Program-made: the position numbers and the translations under genes
The notes under the pieces: generated by a model
What the model was told of the DNA's origin: nothing
Database searches by the model: none
Seen by the model: only the letters and a program-made list of their open reading frames with translations
Source: Phycomyces blakesleeanus NRRL 1555(-)
Lineage: Eukaryota; Mucoromycota; Mucoromycetes; Mucorales; Phycomycetaceae
Assembly: GCF_001638985.1 (NCBI RefSeq)
Contig: NW_017265152.1
Coordinates: forward strand, 872,849-936,848
Reading direction: 5' to 3'
Length of the DNA: 64,000 nucleotides
Shown: positions 48,359 through 60,700 of the stretch, piece by piece
How positions within the stretch are numbered: position 1 is the stretch's first letter
How the letters are laid out: each line of letters opens with the position of its first letter

Positions 48359-50801
48359 CTATACGGGGTTTGTCTGTCTAAAGGCATCCCATGCCTCATT
48401 AAGAGTGGAGAATATTGCACTAGCCAGCATGCGCTGTTCAATGGTTACTGTTGACGGGAGCTATATGTTTGATTATTATTAGTATATGTATTCCAAAAAC
48501 GCATATAATATAACTTTTTACCTTGTCTGGGTGAACCTTGGAAATGGCCCTGAGATAAATCATCTTACACTTCTTCGGATTAATTAATTCACTCATCTGG
48601 GCACCCTTCCACTGAGCACCTGGCCACAGCAATGCATCTAGGGTAGCCAAGAGTGCGCGTAGATTCTGTTCTTTCCCTGATTTCCATGCCAATAATTTCT
48701 CGTTAACCTGGTCAGTCTTTTCAAGTCTCTCCGCATCATCCGCTTCTTGCTGAGCAGCTCTGGCCCTCATATCTGCCACTGCCTTACTTTCCCTGACGTC
48801 TACTGAGCGAGATGGAGCAGGTGAAGGCTGTCTTTTCTTCTCAAGATTCTGGCGCTGGGGTACAGGTGCAAGAGCCTTTCGGCACCTGGCCATTCCCTGG
48901 TTGGTCTGAAGACTACCATTCCCTTCAAGTTTGGTCAGATCTTCATAGGTTTTAAGTGCGTCTTGATACTTTTCGAGATTCTCAAATGCCTCAGCCTTGC
49001 GATTGAGGGCTTTGATAGTCTGCTCTTTCCAACGAATAGCCACACCCTCTGACTCAGTAATAGGGTCATCACCCATTTGCTGAGCCATCTCAATAACTAA
49101 TGAACAATCTTCAACACACCCCTTGTGTTCACCAATCTTCAAGCGAGCTGCTGCTCTGTTGTTTGACAACAGAGCCAGGTGGTCATGACCCAGAGGTAGA
49201 GCATCAATGGCCTGGCTGTATGCATGTGCCGCATCGCCAAATTGTCCCAGTTTAAACAGTTCATTTCCCTTTTGTCGTGCCTGGTTGGCTTTTGCCACAG
49301 CTTGGGGTGTTGCCTGAACAACAGGTCGTGTACGTACTTTTTTTACTGGTTGAGTTGGAGCAGGTTTTGGTGTTGTTGGTCTGGAATCTTCTTGTGGGCG
49401 GGACATTGCCCTCGGTGGAGGTCGACGACGTGAGGGAGATAGATATGTATTTTGATCATCAACTAATGTTTGTTTTTGCTTTTGTTTTTGCTGCTGCTGC
49501 TGTTTTTGTTGTTGTTGTTGTGCTCGCTTTCGGCGTTCAATATCTTCTCTACGTTGTATCTCTTGTTGTCTGGTCCAATTCTTCTCTCTTTCCACTCGTT
49601 CTCTTTCGGCGTGTGACTGTGGATCCGGATGGGTCTCTTCATCCGAATCAGCTTCATCCACAAACTTCTCCAAGGGCTTTTCGTCAAAACCTCTTTCAAT
49701 TTGATCCTCAGGAACGTCTGTCATCCACCGTGGGCGCACTGGTCCTCCTGTGTCTGTTGAGCTGTGTACTTTCTGCTGTTCCTGCCAATTATCCACGGCC
49801 TTTGTGATCTTTTCACGGCCAGTCTTGACAAACATACTAGCATTTTTAAATAGGAAGCCACCAATCTCGGATGCTTGTGCTACAAATCGTTCAGTGTGTT
49901 GCTGAAATGCATCATTATGCTGTTGCTGATTCTGCTGCTGTGTGTTTGCTTCTCTTTGACTCTGTCTTTTTACTTCACGAGTGGCCCTTCGTGCTGGGCT
50001 TTTCTGGACATCGTTATCATCAGAAAATATCTTTTGTCGTGCTTGTTCGGCATCAGAATAAGACGGAGTTGAAGATCTTGTATTTGTCCTTGATGTGGAT
50101 CTTTGTTGATTACGGTTTACTTCTGCATCTGTTACTAAAAGAGCGATTGCACCCTGAAGATCATTTCCTCCACTGGCTCTCAGAGCTTCGAGAGAGACGC
50201 CTGCGCCAAAACCCATATCAATCAACTGAGCTAATAGCTCATCCTGTGTATCTTGCTCATCCTGATCATCCTGATACTGTGACACCGCTTCATTATCCGC
50301 TGAAACAGGTTCAAGCGACAGGGACTGCTCTGGAGTAACCTGAGAAACAGAAATAACAAGGTTTTATATTAGTGGATGTGATTCATTTAACCTGCACAAC
50401 TTTTTTTAAAAAAATAATAATAAATAAATGCATAGTTTAATTATTACAGAACGTTTCTGGACTGCTGGCTTGGCCAAAATTCCAAGTGGATTCTCGTCGT
50501 CCTCTAGCTCTACTGAAGATTCTAGATGAATAGTTCCATTGGCAGACCCAGAAGCAAGAAAATCCATATCAAACGGATCGGATGCAACGTAACTAGTACT
50601 AGGGGAGATCTAAGCCGATACAGAAGGAACAAAGAATTGAAATCAGTTAATACTTGTTAGTTGCTGTTGTGAGAAATAAAATACATAATGTATCGATGTA
50701 TACATTTTTCTGGAGGACGTCTTTATCAAAAAGATCAAAGTTCCATTGTTGGCCTGTTTGTTCGGTAGTGGCAGCTTTAAGGCTCGTAGCACGTCTACAC
50801 A

Positions 50802-50850
<49 letters not shown>

Positions 50851-51320
50851 TAAAATAAAGCAAAGCAAAGGCAAAGAAAAAAGTTGTTTAGACATTTTAC
50901 AAGTCTCTTTCTAAGGGTTTTTGTATTTGCATCTTCTTACAATGTATTGAGTGGAGTGTTTGTGTTGTCTTGTTTTTGCTTTGATGAGCGAGCAAAAGGA
51001 TCAAGTAAACTGTCGAAAGAGGAGGAAGGCGTTGGGCTATTTGAGGGCACAAGTTGTTTTGGAGAAAGTGGCTGTTGCGTTGGAGAAGCGATGGCCGATT
51101 GGGTCGGTGTAAGCCATGGAGATGAGGTACTTTGGTGTTCTGAACGAAGAGTTTGTTTCTGGGCTTGTTGTCTCTGTTGTTCAGCTAATGACAGGACGAC
51201 TTCTGGTGCAGGTCGAGAGTTGAGCTGGAGAAGGCTAGCGAAAGCATCCTGCTTTGGGCGAGGTGTTGTGGTTTTGGATGATTGAGGTTCATCCCAATCG
51301 AGATTTACAAGGTCGTTCAT
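48359..51320 (-). CDS. SWA2: Auxilin-like J protein (SWA2-type) with UBA, TPR and J domains
   Basis: Five exons (51320-50941, 50794-50704, 50609-50448, 50339-48522, 48460-48359) give 850 residues. The N-terminus is Gln/Ser/Pro-rich with clathrin/adaptor-type motifs (LLDPFARSS, NFDLFDKD, SDPFDMDFL). A UBA domain follows (ELLAQLIDMGFGAGVSLEAL), then a charged Gln/Lys-rich linker, TPR repeats (GNELFKLGQFGDAAHAYSQA, then LALLSNNRAAARLKIGEHKG), and a C-terminal J domain with the HPDK motif ending the fourth exon and MLASAIFSTLNEAWDAFRQ in the last. This is the domain order of yeast Swa2, which recruits Hsp70 to strip clathrin coats. Intron 1 contains TA and GTAT microsatellites, and intron 3 a T7-A7 palindrome. 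Confidence 0.93.
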
Positions 51321-51775
51321 TTGAAAGACGAATTAAGAAATAAAAAAAAAGTATAAAAGCCGTATATATATAATAAAAATATAATATATATATTTGGTTA
51401 AAGTGTATTCTTTCCTATTTTAACCTCTGGTACACATGCACGTACTTTTGTCTCAAGTCACACATTCTCCAACGTCACATTAAAACTATCTGTACATTCA
51501 TTTAAACAAAGTTCAATTCTTTATGATACAAGCTGGGATGAGGGGGAGGATTTATTTAGACAAGATGAGGTTGAAGAGGTGCAAGAGAAAAAGAAAAAAA
51601 AAAGAAAAAGAAAAAGAAAAAAAAAAGCCAAGAAATATTATGAATGAATGCTATATGGTTGTACCCTCTTTGAAGGAAATGTTGGTTTGAATATGTTAAA
51701 AGAAAAGAAGAATTATTTTCTTTAAAGAAAAATAAAGGTATCTTTTTTGTTTTGTTTTGTACAGTGCTTTGCAGC
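51321..51775. other. Spacer between J-protein promoter and homeobox 3' end
   Basis: An A-rich purine tract (51585-51630) lies in the 3' flank of the homeobox gene. A TA-rich stretch near 51360-51395 lies about 45-70 bases upstream of the J-protein ATG. Nothing else is seen. Confidence 0.5.
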
Positions 51776-52825
51776 TTAGGGTTCATATGCCACAAAGGAA
51801 GCATAGTCATACACAACAGTTGGATGAGACGCAACCAGGGACTTGAATTGTTGCAGTTTATCACTGTGTCGACGACGTGCATTTTGGAACCAAGTAGAGA
51901 CTATGATTGTATGTATGTTAGTAATTGAATATACGCACGCATGTACATATATACATATTATTATTTCTTAAAAAAGAAAAGGAAAATAAGCTTACTTTGG
52001 GCAGGTGTCTTGTTGGTAAGACTAGCCAGTCTTTCCTTGTTGTTTGAATCAGGAGTTTCGCCGTCGTGAAGTAAATACCAGTCCATCAGAACACGCGTGG
52101 TGTCTTTGCTGTAGTTCTTGCGTGTCTTGCGAGAGGTCTGGTTGATGCGTGAACGGGTTTCGGCCTGAGGTCTAAGAGAGCCACAGCTTGATTCATGGCT
52201 GGCAAGAGATAATTTCCGTGCTCTCTTGCGTAGATTTCCTGTGGGATTGGACCGACGATCAGCGCGTTTAGACACCTTGCGTAGAGGTCGGCCCGAAGAT
52301 TCTTCGTACTCATCATCTGAAGATGCTGTGCTCAGACAAAAGTCACCGTCATCATCAGTCTCTGAGTCTGCCAAATCTAGATTATCGGTTGACTGTTTCT
52401 CAGGTTGAGCCAATTCTTGACAAGCATGAGGAGAGCCTGACTCGAGAAAAGTTAAATCTTCTTTGAAATCAGAAAGAGTTGAGATCGGGCTATCAGGGGA
52501 GTCATTTCGGTGCTGAGGACACTCATAAGAGTGAGGAAGCTCTTGTTTACACTCCTCAGCTTGTTCAAATGTGGGTTCATTAGTGTGTGGAGAAATGGTG
52601 CGCAAAAGGATGGTCAGGGTATCGTGAACCTTGCGCTTTTCCTGAATGCCGCAGTCATTGTGTAAGGTTGATTGATGAATAAGAGAATACGCCCGTAACT
52701 GAAGGGTCTCAAAGTCACACTCAACACCTTGCTGGGCAAGGCTGATTGCATTCTCAAGGTCGACTAAGAGGGCTGCCACTGGTGAAGATTGCTCAGCTTC
52801 ATTATTAAACTCGACATTGTTGTTG

Positions 52826-52857
<32 letters not shown>

Positions 52858-53712
52858 AGTGGTGTTGGTGTTGGTGCTGGTGTTAATATAATCAGTCGTG
52901 GCGTTCATGAGAATCTCGGTCTGGCTGTCGGTTTCATAGTAATATTCGGGTGCTACTGTGTGGGTCGAGATTGGTGAATAAATGGTGGTACTTTCGGGGC
53001 TGTTGGGCATTGTGTAGAACACAACGGAATTATTGCTGTAGAGCGTGCTTGTGCTTCCGGAAAAATGGTGCATGATGTACGGCCAAGATGCATCGAGCTC
53101 AGGTGTACGATCGACTACTTCTTCTTCATTCCACACAGTCATGTTCTGGGCTTGGGTGGTGGAGTGGGTCTGTTTGTGCGTACCAAGGGGTTCGTTGTCG
53201 TCGTCCATGAGGGAGGAGGGAAAGAGTTCGACGTTGCTGGAGAAGAGACCGTCGATTCTGAGATCTGCGGAGGTTAGGGTGCTGGAAGGCAGCTCGAGAG
53301 GGCTTGGGTAGGCTTGTGATTGCATGATGTGCTTGTCTTGGGAAGCTTCGGTCGAGAGACCTCTCGGATAAGACAGAAGCGGAATGTGATCTGAGGTCGG
53401 GGTGAATGGCAGGAAGGCGTGGTTTGGGTTGAGAAACGAAGGCGACAACATTGGCATTTCGCTGAGAAAGTATCCAAACTCTGGTGGTGAAGACGCGACC
53501 AGCGCGCCATCATCTCGAAGAAAAAGGTCGGTTGGAGGGCATAGGTGCATGTCAAAGGGGCTCAGAAGACCACTGCCATTGTCAGGTTCAGTAGACGCGA
53601 CCAGTGGTGGGTTGGCAGGAGAAGCGAAGAAGCTGGCCATGCTAGACCACCCAGCAATGTCTTCGCTTGGGGCGCTAAAGAAGGTTTCGGGATGTGCTTT
53701 ACTGAACGACAT
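51776..53712 (-). CDS. TALE-like (HD1-type) homeodomain protein
   Basis: Two exons (53712-51996 and 51900-51776) give 613 residues. The homeodomain is at the C-terminal end and is split by the intron: TRKNYSKDTTRVLMDWYLLH, then NNKERLASLTNKTPAQ, and after the intron ISTWFQNARRRHSDKLQQF. WFQNARRR and the extended loop before helix 2 are typical of TALE and fungal HD1 homeodomains. The long N-terminal part is acidic, Ser/Thr/Asn-rich with Thr and Asn runs, and a basic patch (KRADRRSNPTGNLRKRARK) precedes the homeodomain as a likely nuclear signal. The start at 53712 is preferred because a TATA box lies 55-62 bases upstream, within the longer open frame that begins at 53796. Confidence 0.88.
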
Positions 53713-53766
53713 TTTTTCTTGTAAACTAAAACAAAAAGTGGGGTAGAGTAAAAGAAGAACTCGAGG

Positions 53767-53774
53767 CTTATATA
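53767..53774 (-). promoter_or_regulatory. TATA box of the TALE-like homeobox gene
   Basis: The minus strand reads TATATAAG about 55 bases before the chosen ATG. This is the main reason for preferring that start. Confidence 0.55.
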
Positions 53775-56194
53775 CTCCCAGGATGTCAGACGCCAACCTG
53801 ACTTGTAAAAAATAAAAATAAAATAAAAAAAAATAAAAAATAAAAAAGTCTCCAGTTAGATTTCCCTCTTGATCTCACTCGGGAGCACAAGAAAAGACGT
53901 GCATATTCGGGCTTCTGTCCGTCTCCTGGATTGCCTCTTTGATTAAAAGGGTTGTGAGCGTAATCTGATGTGCTGGTGCTGTATAATATCTCTTGCGGAG
54001 ACGATTGATGACATTGTGGTCTGTCATTGGAGACTTTGGGATTTAATATCGCTCTTCCTTTATTACAAGCATTGGGCTCCTATGTCGCACACACAATGGA
54101 AACCTAAAGTGTTTCATATCTTGGCTCCACAATACGGATACCGGAAGCAGTGGGTTAGATACATAACAGAGTGCCATGGCATCATTTGGATCATGATGGC
54201 CTAAACTGACATCTGCTTCTGTGGTCGCCTACTTCTTTCTAACCCTCCGTCGATCATTTTTTTCTCTCCGCAAGACTTCTTCTAGAGGACAGAGAACAAT
54301 ACGCAAACAAACAGTTGGCCCAAGTGTCCCCTGTCCTGAGAAGCCCTTGCACGAAGATGCATTAAGGTTCATATTCAGCTGTGGGCGTTTTCTACTTTTA
54401 GGTCCTTGAGAGTGTAAAGATCAGGACAAGAAGGTGGAGATAAGACTATTGACAAGCAATGCACACAAATATTATCCCTTGTTGTTACAAGCTATTCAGT
54501 TGAGAACCACACAAAACAACACAGTGCTAAGATAAACGCCCCAGGTTGGACCATTGGTCGGCATGACGACCGCTAAGAATATCATATTTGTGTAACAACA
54601 GGCGAAAGAGTACAATGGGTCGACCGACCCGAGTGTAACCTTTCTCAACGAGGACAAGAATTCAATTGCCTCTTCTCCGTAGGAACAGCCTAGAACACAG
54701 GCCAAAACAAATAACCATTGCTCACAATTGTGTATGTATGTGTGTGTAGATGCGAGTGTGTGTATGCGTGTATTTGTAAATTTCTACATATAATAGTAGA
54801 TGAGTGTCAGATAGTATTAACAGTATCAGCTGCCATTTTGAGCAACCATCACACTTGTCAGTATGCTGTACTACTCAGAACCTAGCAAAAAATAATAATA
54901 TTCCTTTGCAAACCATCACTGCGCTTGTAAATTCCAAAAAGGAAATCAAGGCGCATCAGTAAAAAGAAAAAAGAAGAAGCAATATCCAAGGATGGGATGG
55001 CCTGTGCTGGTAATCCGATACGTTACCATGGTTACGTGGTGTTCCAAGGCTCTTGTCAGACAAGAAAGATGAATTGAGATTTATAAATGCAAATACGAAT
55101 ACAAATACGAATATAAAAACACCAACAACTGATGTTAAAATCTAGCTTCTTGATATTTTATAGAATAAGAATAAGAATTGATACATGTACATGAGCATGA
55201 GCATGAACATATGTAAGTGTATATGTGTATATATAAATACTTGGAAATAATTCTTGGGCATAACGATCGACAATTTTCCTATTTGCGGCATTTTTTATAT
55301 GCGTTATTCTAAATGTACGCAAGCATATCGGGATTGACCGAAGCTTTAGAGCATTTTATTTTATTTTTATTTTAAAAAAAGAAAATAAGTACAAGGCTGT
55401 GGGCGTTAGGAAATGTGTTATACATATATATATGTATACATTCTTATGATTATTGTTATTGGCAGAGAAACAACATGGCGAAAAGATAGGATACACGGCA
55501 CATGCTATCGTTAGACAAGAATCCTAAAGACAATAAATAAAGAAAGACTATTTGGCATCCAATTCCTACACAAAATATATACAAGGGGGGCTGTGTAGGA
55601 TAGGAGCCCTGAAAAGTCATATAAGACAAAAATTACGAATAGAATAATCATCAAGCCAATTGAGCTTTCCATTCCTAGCCCACAATTATAAACTTTCATT
55701 TCCATTAAATTTTAAACAACAACAACAAAAACAAAAACAACAGAAACAATACTACTGTTACTACCGTTACTAGTGCTACTACTGTTGCTATAGCTACAGC
55801 TACTAATAGTAATGATAATTCCAATTCAAATGCTAATTCTCATGTTAGTGTTAATATCGATGATGATATCGATGGTAATAGTGGTAATAAGAAGGATATA
55901 TGTTGGTGGACATTAATCATTAGGAATGGCGACTAGAATTGATGTTTGTCTTTATCAACAAAAACCTCTAAAAATTTGTAGTTACTACTAAACAAGCCGT
56001 CATATCTAGACCACCCTTGGGTAACAGGTACGCTGAAAACAAAAAGGATATTTTGTCAACTGATTAATTACTCTTTCCTTCCTTCTTTTTCTCTTGTGTT
56101 GTACGACGAACAAAGGGAATCTTCCAATACAAATTGACTATTCTATTCTATTTATTTATTATCCCGGTGTACAATCTATCTAGCTTTAGCTCTA

Positions 56195-56300
56195 GCCCTC
56201 TCTCTCTCTCACTCTATCTTCCTTTGTCTTTCTTTCTTTCTCTCTCTCTCTCTTTGTCTGTCTGTCTGTCTTTTTGTCTGTATTTATTTATTTATTTTTG
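56195..56300 (+). repeat. CT-rich microsatellite cluster
   Basis: Consecutive CT, TTTC, TCTG and TTTA short repeats form a pyrimidine-rich tract of about 100 bp. Confidence 0.85.
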
Positions 56301-57595
56301 TCTCGGTTCCGATCCGACACATGCGTACAACCTTCGGCTGGTCATGTCCGTCGGTTTTGGGCAAATCAGCCAAGATACATATTCCCACAGAACTGAAATA
56401 TAATTATATTCTTAAAGACCAGTAATTACAAATATACAAATTTATATTTACATATAAAAAACGAGATCCTATCGGTACCTACACTTCAAACCCAATAGAA
56501 TTTATTTATTTTTGTTATTAATATATTAGTCTTATCGACTGATATATTCCTTACATTGCTCAAGAAATAACAACCATATCTATCTCCATCTCTGAAATAA
56601 AATAGAAAACTCATTTGAATTTCTACACATAGTACCAGCTATTTGAGTTATGCGTCATTTTTGTACTTGTGTTAACAACAGACCCTTGCTTTCGCATGTA
56701 CAAAATTAGAACTATGTTAGATTCTCTAAAGAACTCCCAAAAAAAACATGAAAGTCAAATCTGAATTCCATGTGATTTCTAATAATTTTGTTTTGAGTAT
56801 TTCAAATTGATATTTCTAGTTACTAAATACTGGTTAGTCAAGTTTGTAGAATAACAATCACTTGTATTTTTTTTTCAGTTTATATATCTATCTATGTTTG
56901 AAATCCTTAAAGCTTAGCTTGTGTTCTCAATAAAGTTTAACGATCAAAGGAGCATGATAATCAGGGTTGCTGCAACGATAAATTACACGCTTTTAATATG
57001 TGCTTTATTGTTTCTCAAAGATTACTTTTATTTTTATTTTATCTTAATATTAATATTAATATATAATTAAGTGTGTATTTGTATGTGTGTAGACGGGCGG
57101 GAAGATGTGCGTATATATATATATATTCTATAACCAAGTGTAAATGTAAAAACAGAGTAGACCCGGACCAGATATTTTTTTTTCTTTTTCTTTTTAAAAT
57201 AGGTCTGTGCGCAGACCCATTCTATACGTCATCACTTCATAATACTCGTCACTAGAATAAACATTATTGCAGATTTTTTTTTGTTTGTTCTATAATGTTG
57301 TCCATCACGTAAGTCATCTTAATCGGGTTTCATATATTTACTAAACTCTTCTTATTAGAATACTTTCAAGTACTGTGAGAAGCTCATTCCTTAACGCTTT
57401 TGTCAGGTGTGGGTAAGGTTTCTTGTAAACCTTTTGGATTAATTTTGTCCTATCCATGTATAACAGAGCGAAGATATAAACACCAACCAAACAAAATATA
57501 ATAAAAAATTATAAATTATATATATATCATTTGTTCATTTTGTAATGCTGTATTAGTTATGTCTTTGTGTATTTATTTTATTTATTTTTGCCAAG

Positions 57596-57665
57596 GAGAA
57601 AGCGAGCGAGCGAGAGAGTGTGTGTGTGAGTGAGTGAGAAAGAGAGATAAAAGGAGAGCGAGAGA
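57596..57665 (+). repeat. GA/GT microsatellite cluster
   Basis: GCGA, GA, TG and GTGA repeats adjoin one another within the TAF2 3' flank, just past its stop codon on the minus strand. Confidence 0.8.
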
Positions 57666-57716
57666 TTTGGTGAACAAAAGGTGTTGATGCTTCAATTTAG
57701 TGGTTATTTGTTGCTT

Positions 57717-60700
57717 CTAAAGACCCATTCGCTTTGCAGGTGATCGTTCATGCCCAGTTGGAGAAGGTGATCGAGACCGTTTTCGCTTTACGGCTGACTG
57801 TATTGGTGTGTGCGATGTGTGCTGTGTGTGCTGTGATTGCGATGTATGTGATGTCTGTGATGTGTGTGGTGCAGTTTCCTTTGCGCGCGCCCGGAATTTC
57901 TTGCCAACATTTTGATAGTATTTCTCAAGTCGCTTGCCTTGTTCATAAGCATACGTTCCAGAACTGTTGTACGCAAAACAATTAGAAAACACCAATCGGA
58001 TATCGACATCCATTTGGTAAACACTCGTGTATTTGCCCGACTCGAGCTTTTCGTTGATCGTCCGAAGGTCCATTGGCGTTCGCACAATCTTACGATAGTC
58101 GGGTATCAGAGTAGTGTCTACAGGTTCATTGAACAGCGGTGATGCATCATGCAGCATCAGTTTACTGATGATCTGTTGAGCCATCCGTTTGTCTTCACCC
58201 GCAAGCGCATTTGGCTCAGCAAATTCAGCTGCCCAGATCTGATTGAAAAAGGACTCTAGTGCTTTGCCCTGTTGAGCAACCCAAGAAGCAGCATCGTTGA
58301 ATAGATAACAATTCCAAAAGATTTGTCGGATATCTTTCTCAACTTCCCAGATCGTATTATACTTTCCGTCTTCGAGATTGTTTCGTATTGTCGATAAATC
58401 CATAGGTCTCTAATATATTTGTTTATTTTAATACCAATCTATACCACACATACAAGACTATCCAATGTACCTTGATAACTTCGTAGTATTGAGGAATATT
58501 TAGTGCTACTGCATCAACCTAAAAAATACATCAATATATTTAATTCTATTCTTGCCATCTTAATATATGCATATACATATGCATATGTATACGCATATGT
58601 ATATGGAGATCAGTAAACTCACTGGTTCATAAAATGGCTGGGATGCCTGATGTTGCCACACTTTTTTCAAAATACGATCACAACGTTTGAGATTATTACC
58701 ATCCATGACAGCCTGGATTGAAGACGATTTGGGCCTAGACGATTTGGGCTTGTCGGATCTGCCCATCCCACTACTATTTGAGGAGTCGTGTTTTTGGTGT
58801 TTGGTCGGAGTCGTTGTCTTTGAGTCGTGTGCATCAGACACCTTGTGTTTGTGCTTTTCTGAAGAAGAATGTGTCATGGCTGCAGATGGTAAAGAAGAGG
58901 AGGTAGAAGAAATTGATGATGAGGAAGAAGTCTTGATCTTGACGGTAAGTTCTGGTACTGATGCTGGTGTCGGTGTTGCTGTTGCTGATGTGGGTGTCAG
59001 TACATGTGCCGATACAGGTGCAGGTGCAGATACAGGTGCAGGTGCAGACGTAGGTGTATGTTGTGTATGTGTATGTATAGGCGTAGGAGTAGGCGTAGGC
59101 GAAGGTGCATGTGCTTTTACTGGTGCAGACACTGGTGTAGGTGCAGACAAACGTACAGGCACTGGTGCAGAAACTGGTGCAGAAACTGGCTTCTCTTTAG
59201 AAACCTCGACCGAAGTTCGACGAGTGTTTCCAAAATATGCATTATAAGCAGTACTAAAAACTTCTTCAAGCTGCTTGGCCTCGTTATATACATAAGTGTT
59301 TGGAGGATTAAAGGTGAAGCAGTTACGAAGCATAAGGCGCACATCGTCATCGAGTTGTTGTGGATGGCTGTATTGGTTCTTTTGTAGCTTGGTCTTGATA
59401 GTACTCAAGTCCATAGGCGTTTTGATGATATTAAAGTAGTGTGGAACACCTTGCTTTACAGGATCTACCGGTCGTAAGAATTCGAACGCGTGTCGGCATT
59501 CCATAGCCTTCATCAGTACATCCATCATCTTTTCCTTCATAGTCTTTGGGCCTTCTGGTTTATCTAGTTTCTTTGGTGGCACAGGTGTGTGTGTAGAAGA
59601 TGCAGCAGATTTAACTGGAGGTGGTGTATAGGTAGTAGGTGGAGTAGGTTTAGGCGGCGTTGATCCGGTAGACGAAGAAGGCCTTGGGGATGCAGTTGTG
59701 TGTTTTGGTGGAGCAGTAGATGGTCTTTGTGAAGCAGCCGCAGGTCTTGGTGGTGTAGGCACTGGTCTTGGTGTAGTGGAGACAGGCCTTGGTGAAGGAG
59801 TTGGTGGTCTTGAAGGAGTTGGTGCTCGTACAGGCGCACCACCACTTGGGGGTATTTTTGTACTTGGAGGTGTCTTCACACTCGAGGGTTTCGCACTCGG
59901 AGGAGGTTTTGCACTCGTAGGAGGCTTGACACTCTGAGGAGGTTTGACACTCTGAGGAGGTTTGGTACTCTGAGGAGGTTTGGTACTCGGGGGAGGTTTG
60001 GTACTCTGGACAGGCTTTGCACTCTGGGGAGGAGGAGGCTTGACACTCTGGGGAGGTTTTACACTCTGAGGAGGCTTCACGCTTTGCGAAGGTTTCACGC
60101 TCTGAGGCGGTTTCACACTTTGAGGAGGCTTCATGATCGGTGGTTTTACAGGTTTAACTGGGTTCTCGACAATCGTCATATTTTGAGTCTCTTCGTGCTC
60201 TTTGCCCTTGATCTGAGACAGCTCTTTCTCAAGCACTACCTCAAGTGCCTGTCCTTCATTGTAGACAAAGGTTCCAGGTCCGTTGTAGGCAAAACAATTA
60301 CTCAACATCAAGCGGACATCATCTTCAAACTGACGGAATGAAGTATATTGTTTGTTGTCAAGTTTTTTCTAATAAAGAAATTATAAGTTTATTATTACAT
60401 TGGTTTTCTTGTGGTCGAATTGTTCCTTTGTTTTTGTGTTTGTATTTGTGTTTGTATTTGTATTTGTATTTTACCTTTACACTGCTGAGATCCATTGGTC
60501 TCCTGATTAACACGCGAGTAGATCATGGCGTGTTAGTCTATATTCAGTTCGATCTTCGTAACACTTACTTTATGATCTTATAGTATCCCGGAGCACCGTC
60601 AAGCGTCTCATCCACAGGTTGTAAGAACGGAAGTGCTGCGCGATGCTTGAGCAGTTTGCTGAGAACACGGCGCGATCGTTTGGTTTCCTCTCCCGACATG

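Larger units (their letters stand above)
53775..57716. other. 3.9-kb spacer between two minus-strand genes
   Basis: It holds the upstream region of the homeobox gene and the 3' flank of the TAF2 gene. No gene can be supported. Visible items are simple repeats, a stop-free Asn/Thr-coding trinucleotide tract at 55718-55925 with no start codon, and several short frames of no recognisable family. Its length is exceptional compared with other non-transposon spacers here, and the left part (53.9-54.7 kb) is less AT-rich. Confidence 0.5.

Noticed and set aside
49470..49510. Possible frameshift in the SWA2-like gene at the Gln/Lys run
   Set aside because: The CAG/CAA/AAA repeats stay in one frame and the TPR and J domains follow correctly, so no break is needed.
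58687..59247. Plus-strand 186-codon frame rich in Gly/Ala/Asp/Val
   Set aside because: It is the antisense of the Pro/Ala/Thr-rich TAF2 linker. Its repeats mirror that coding repeat.
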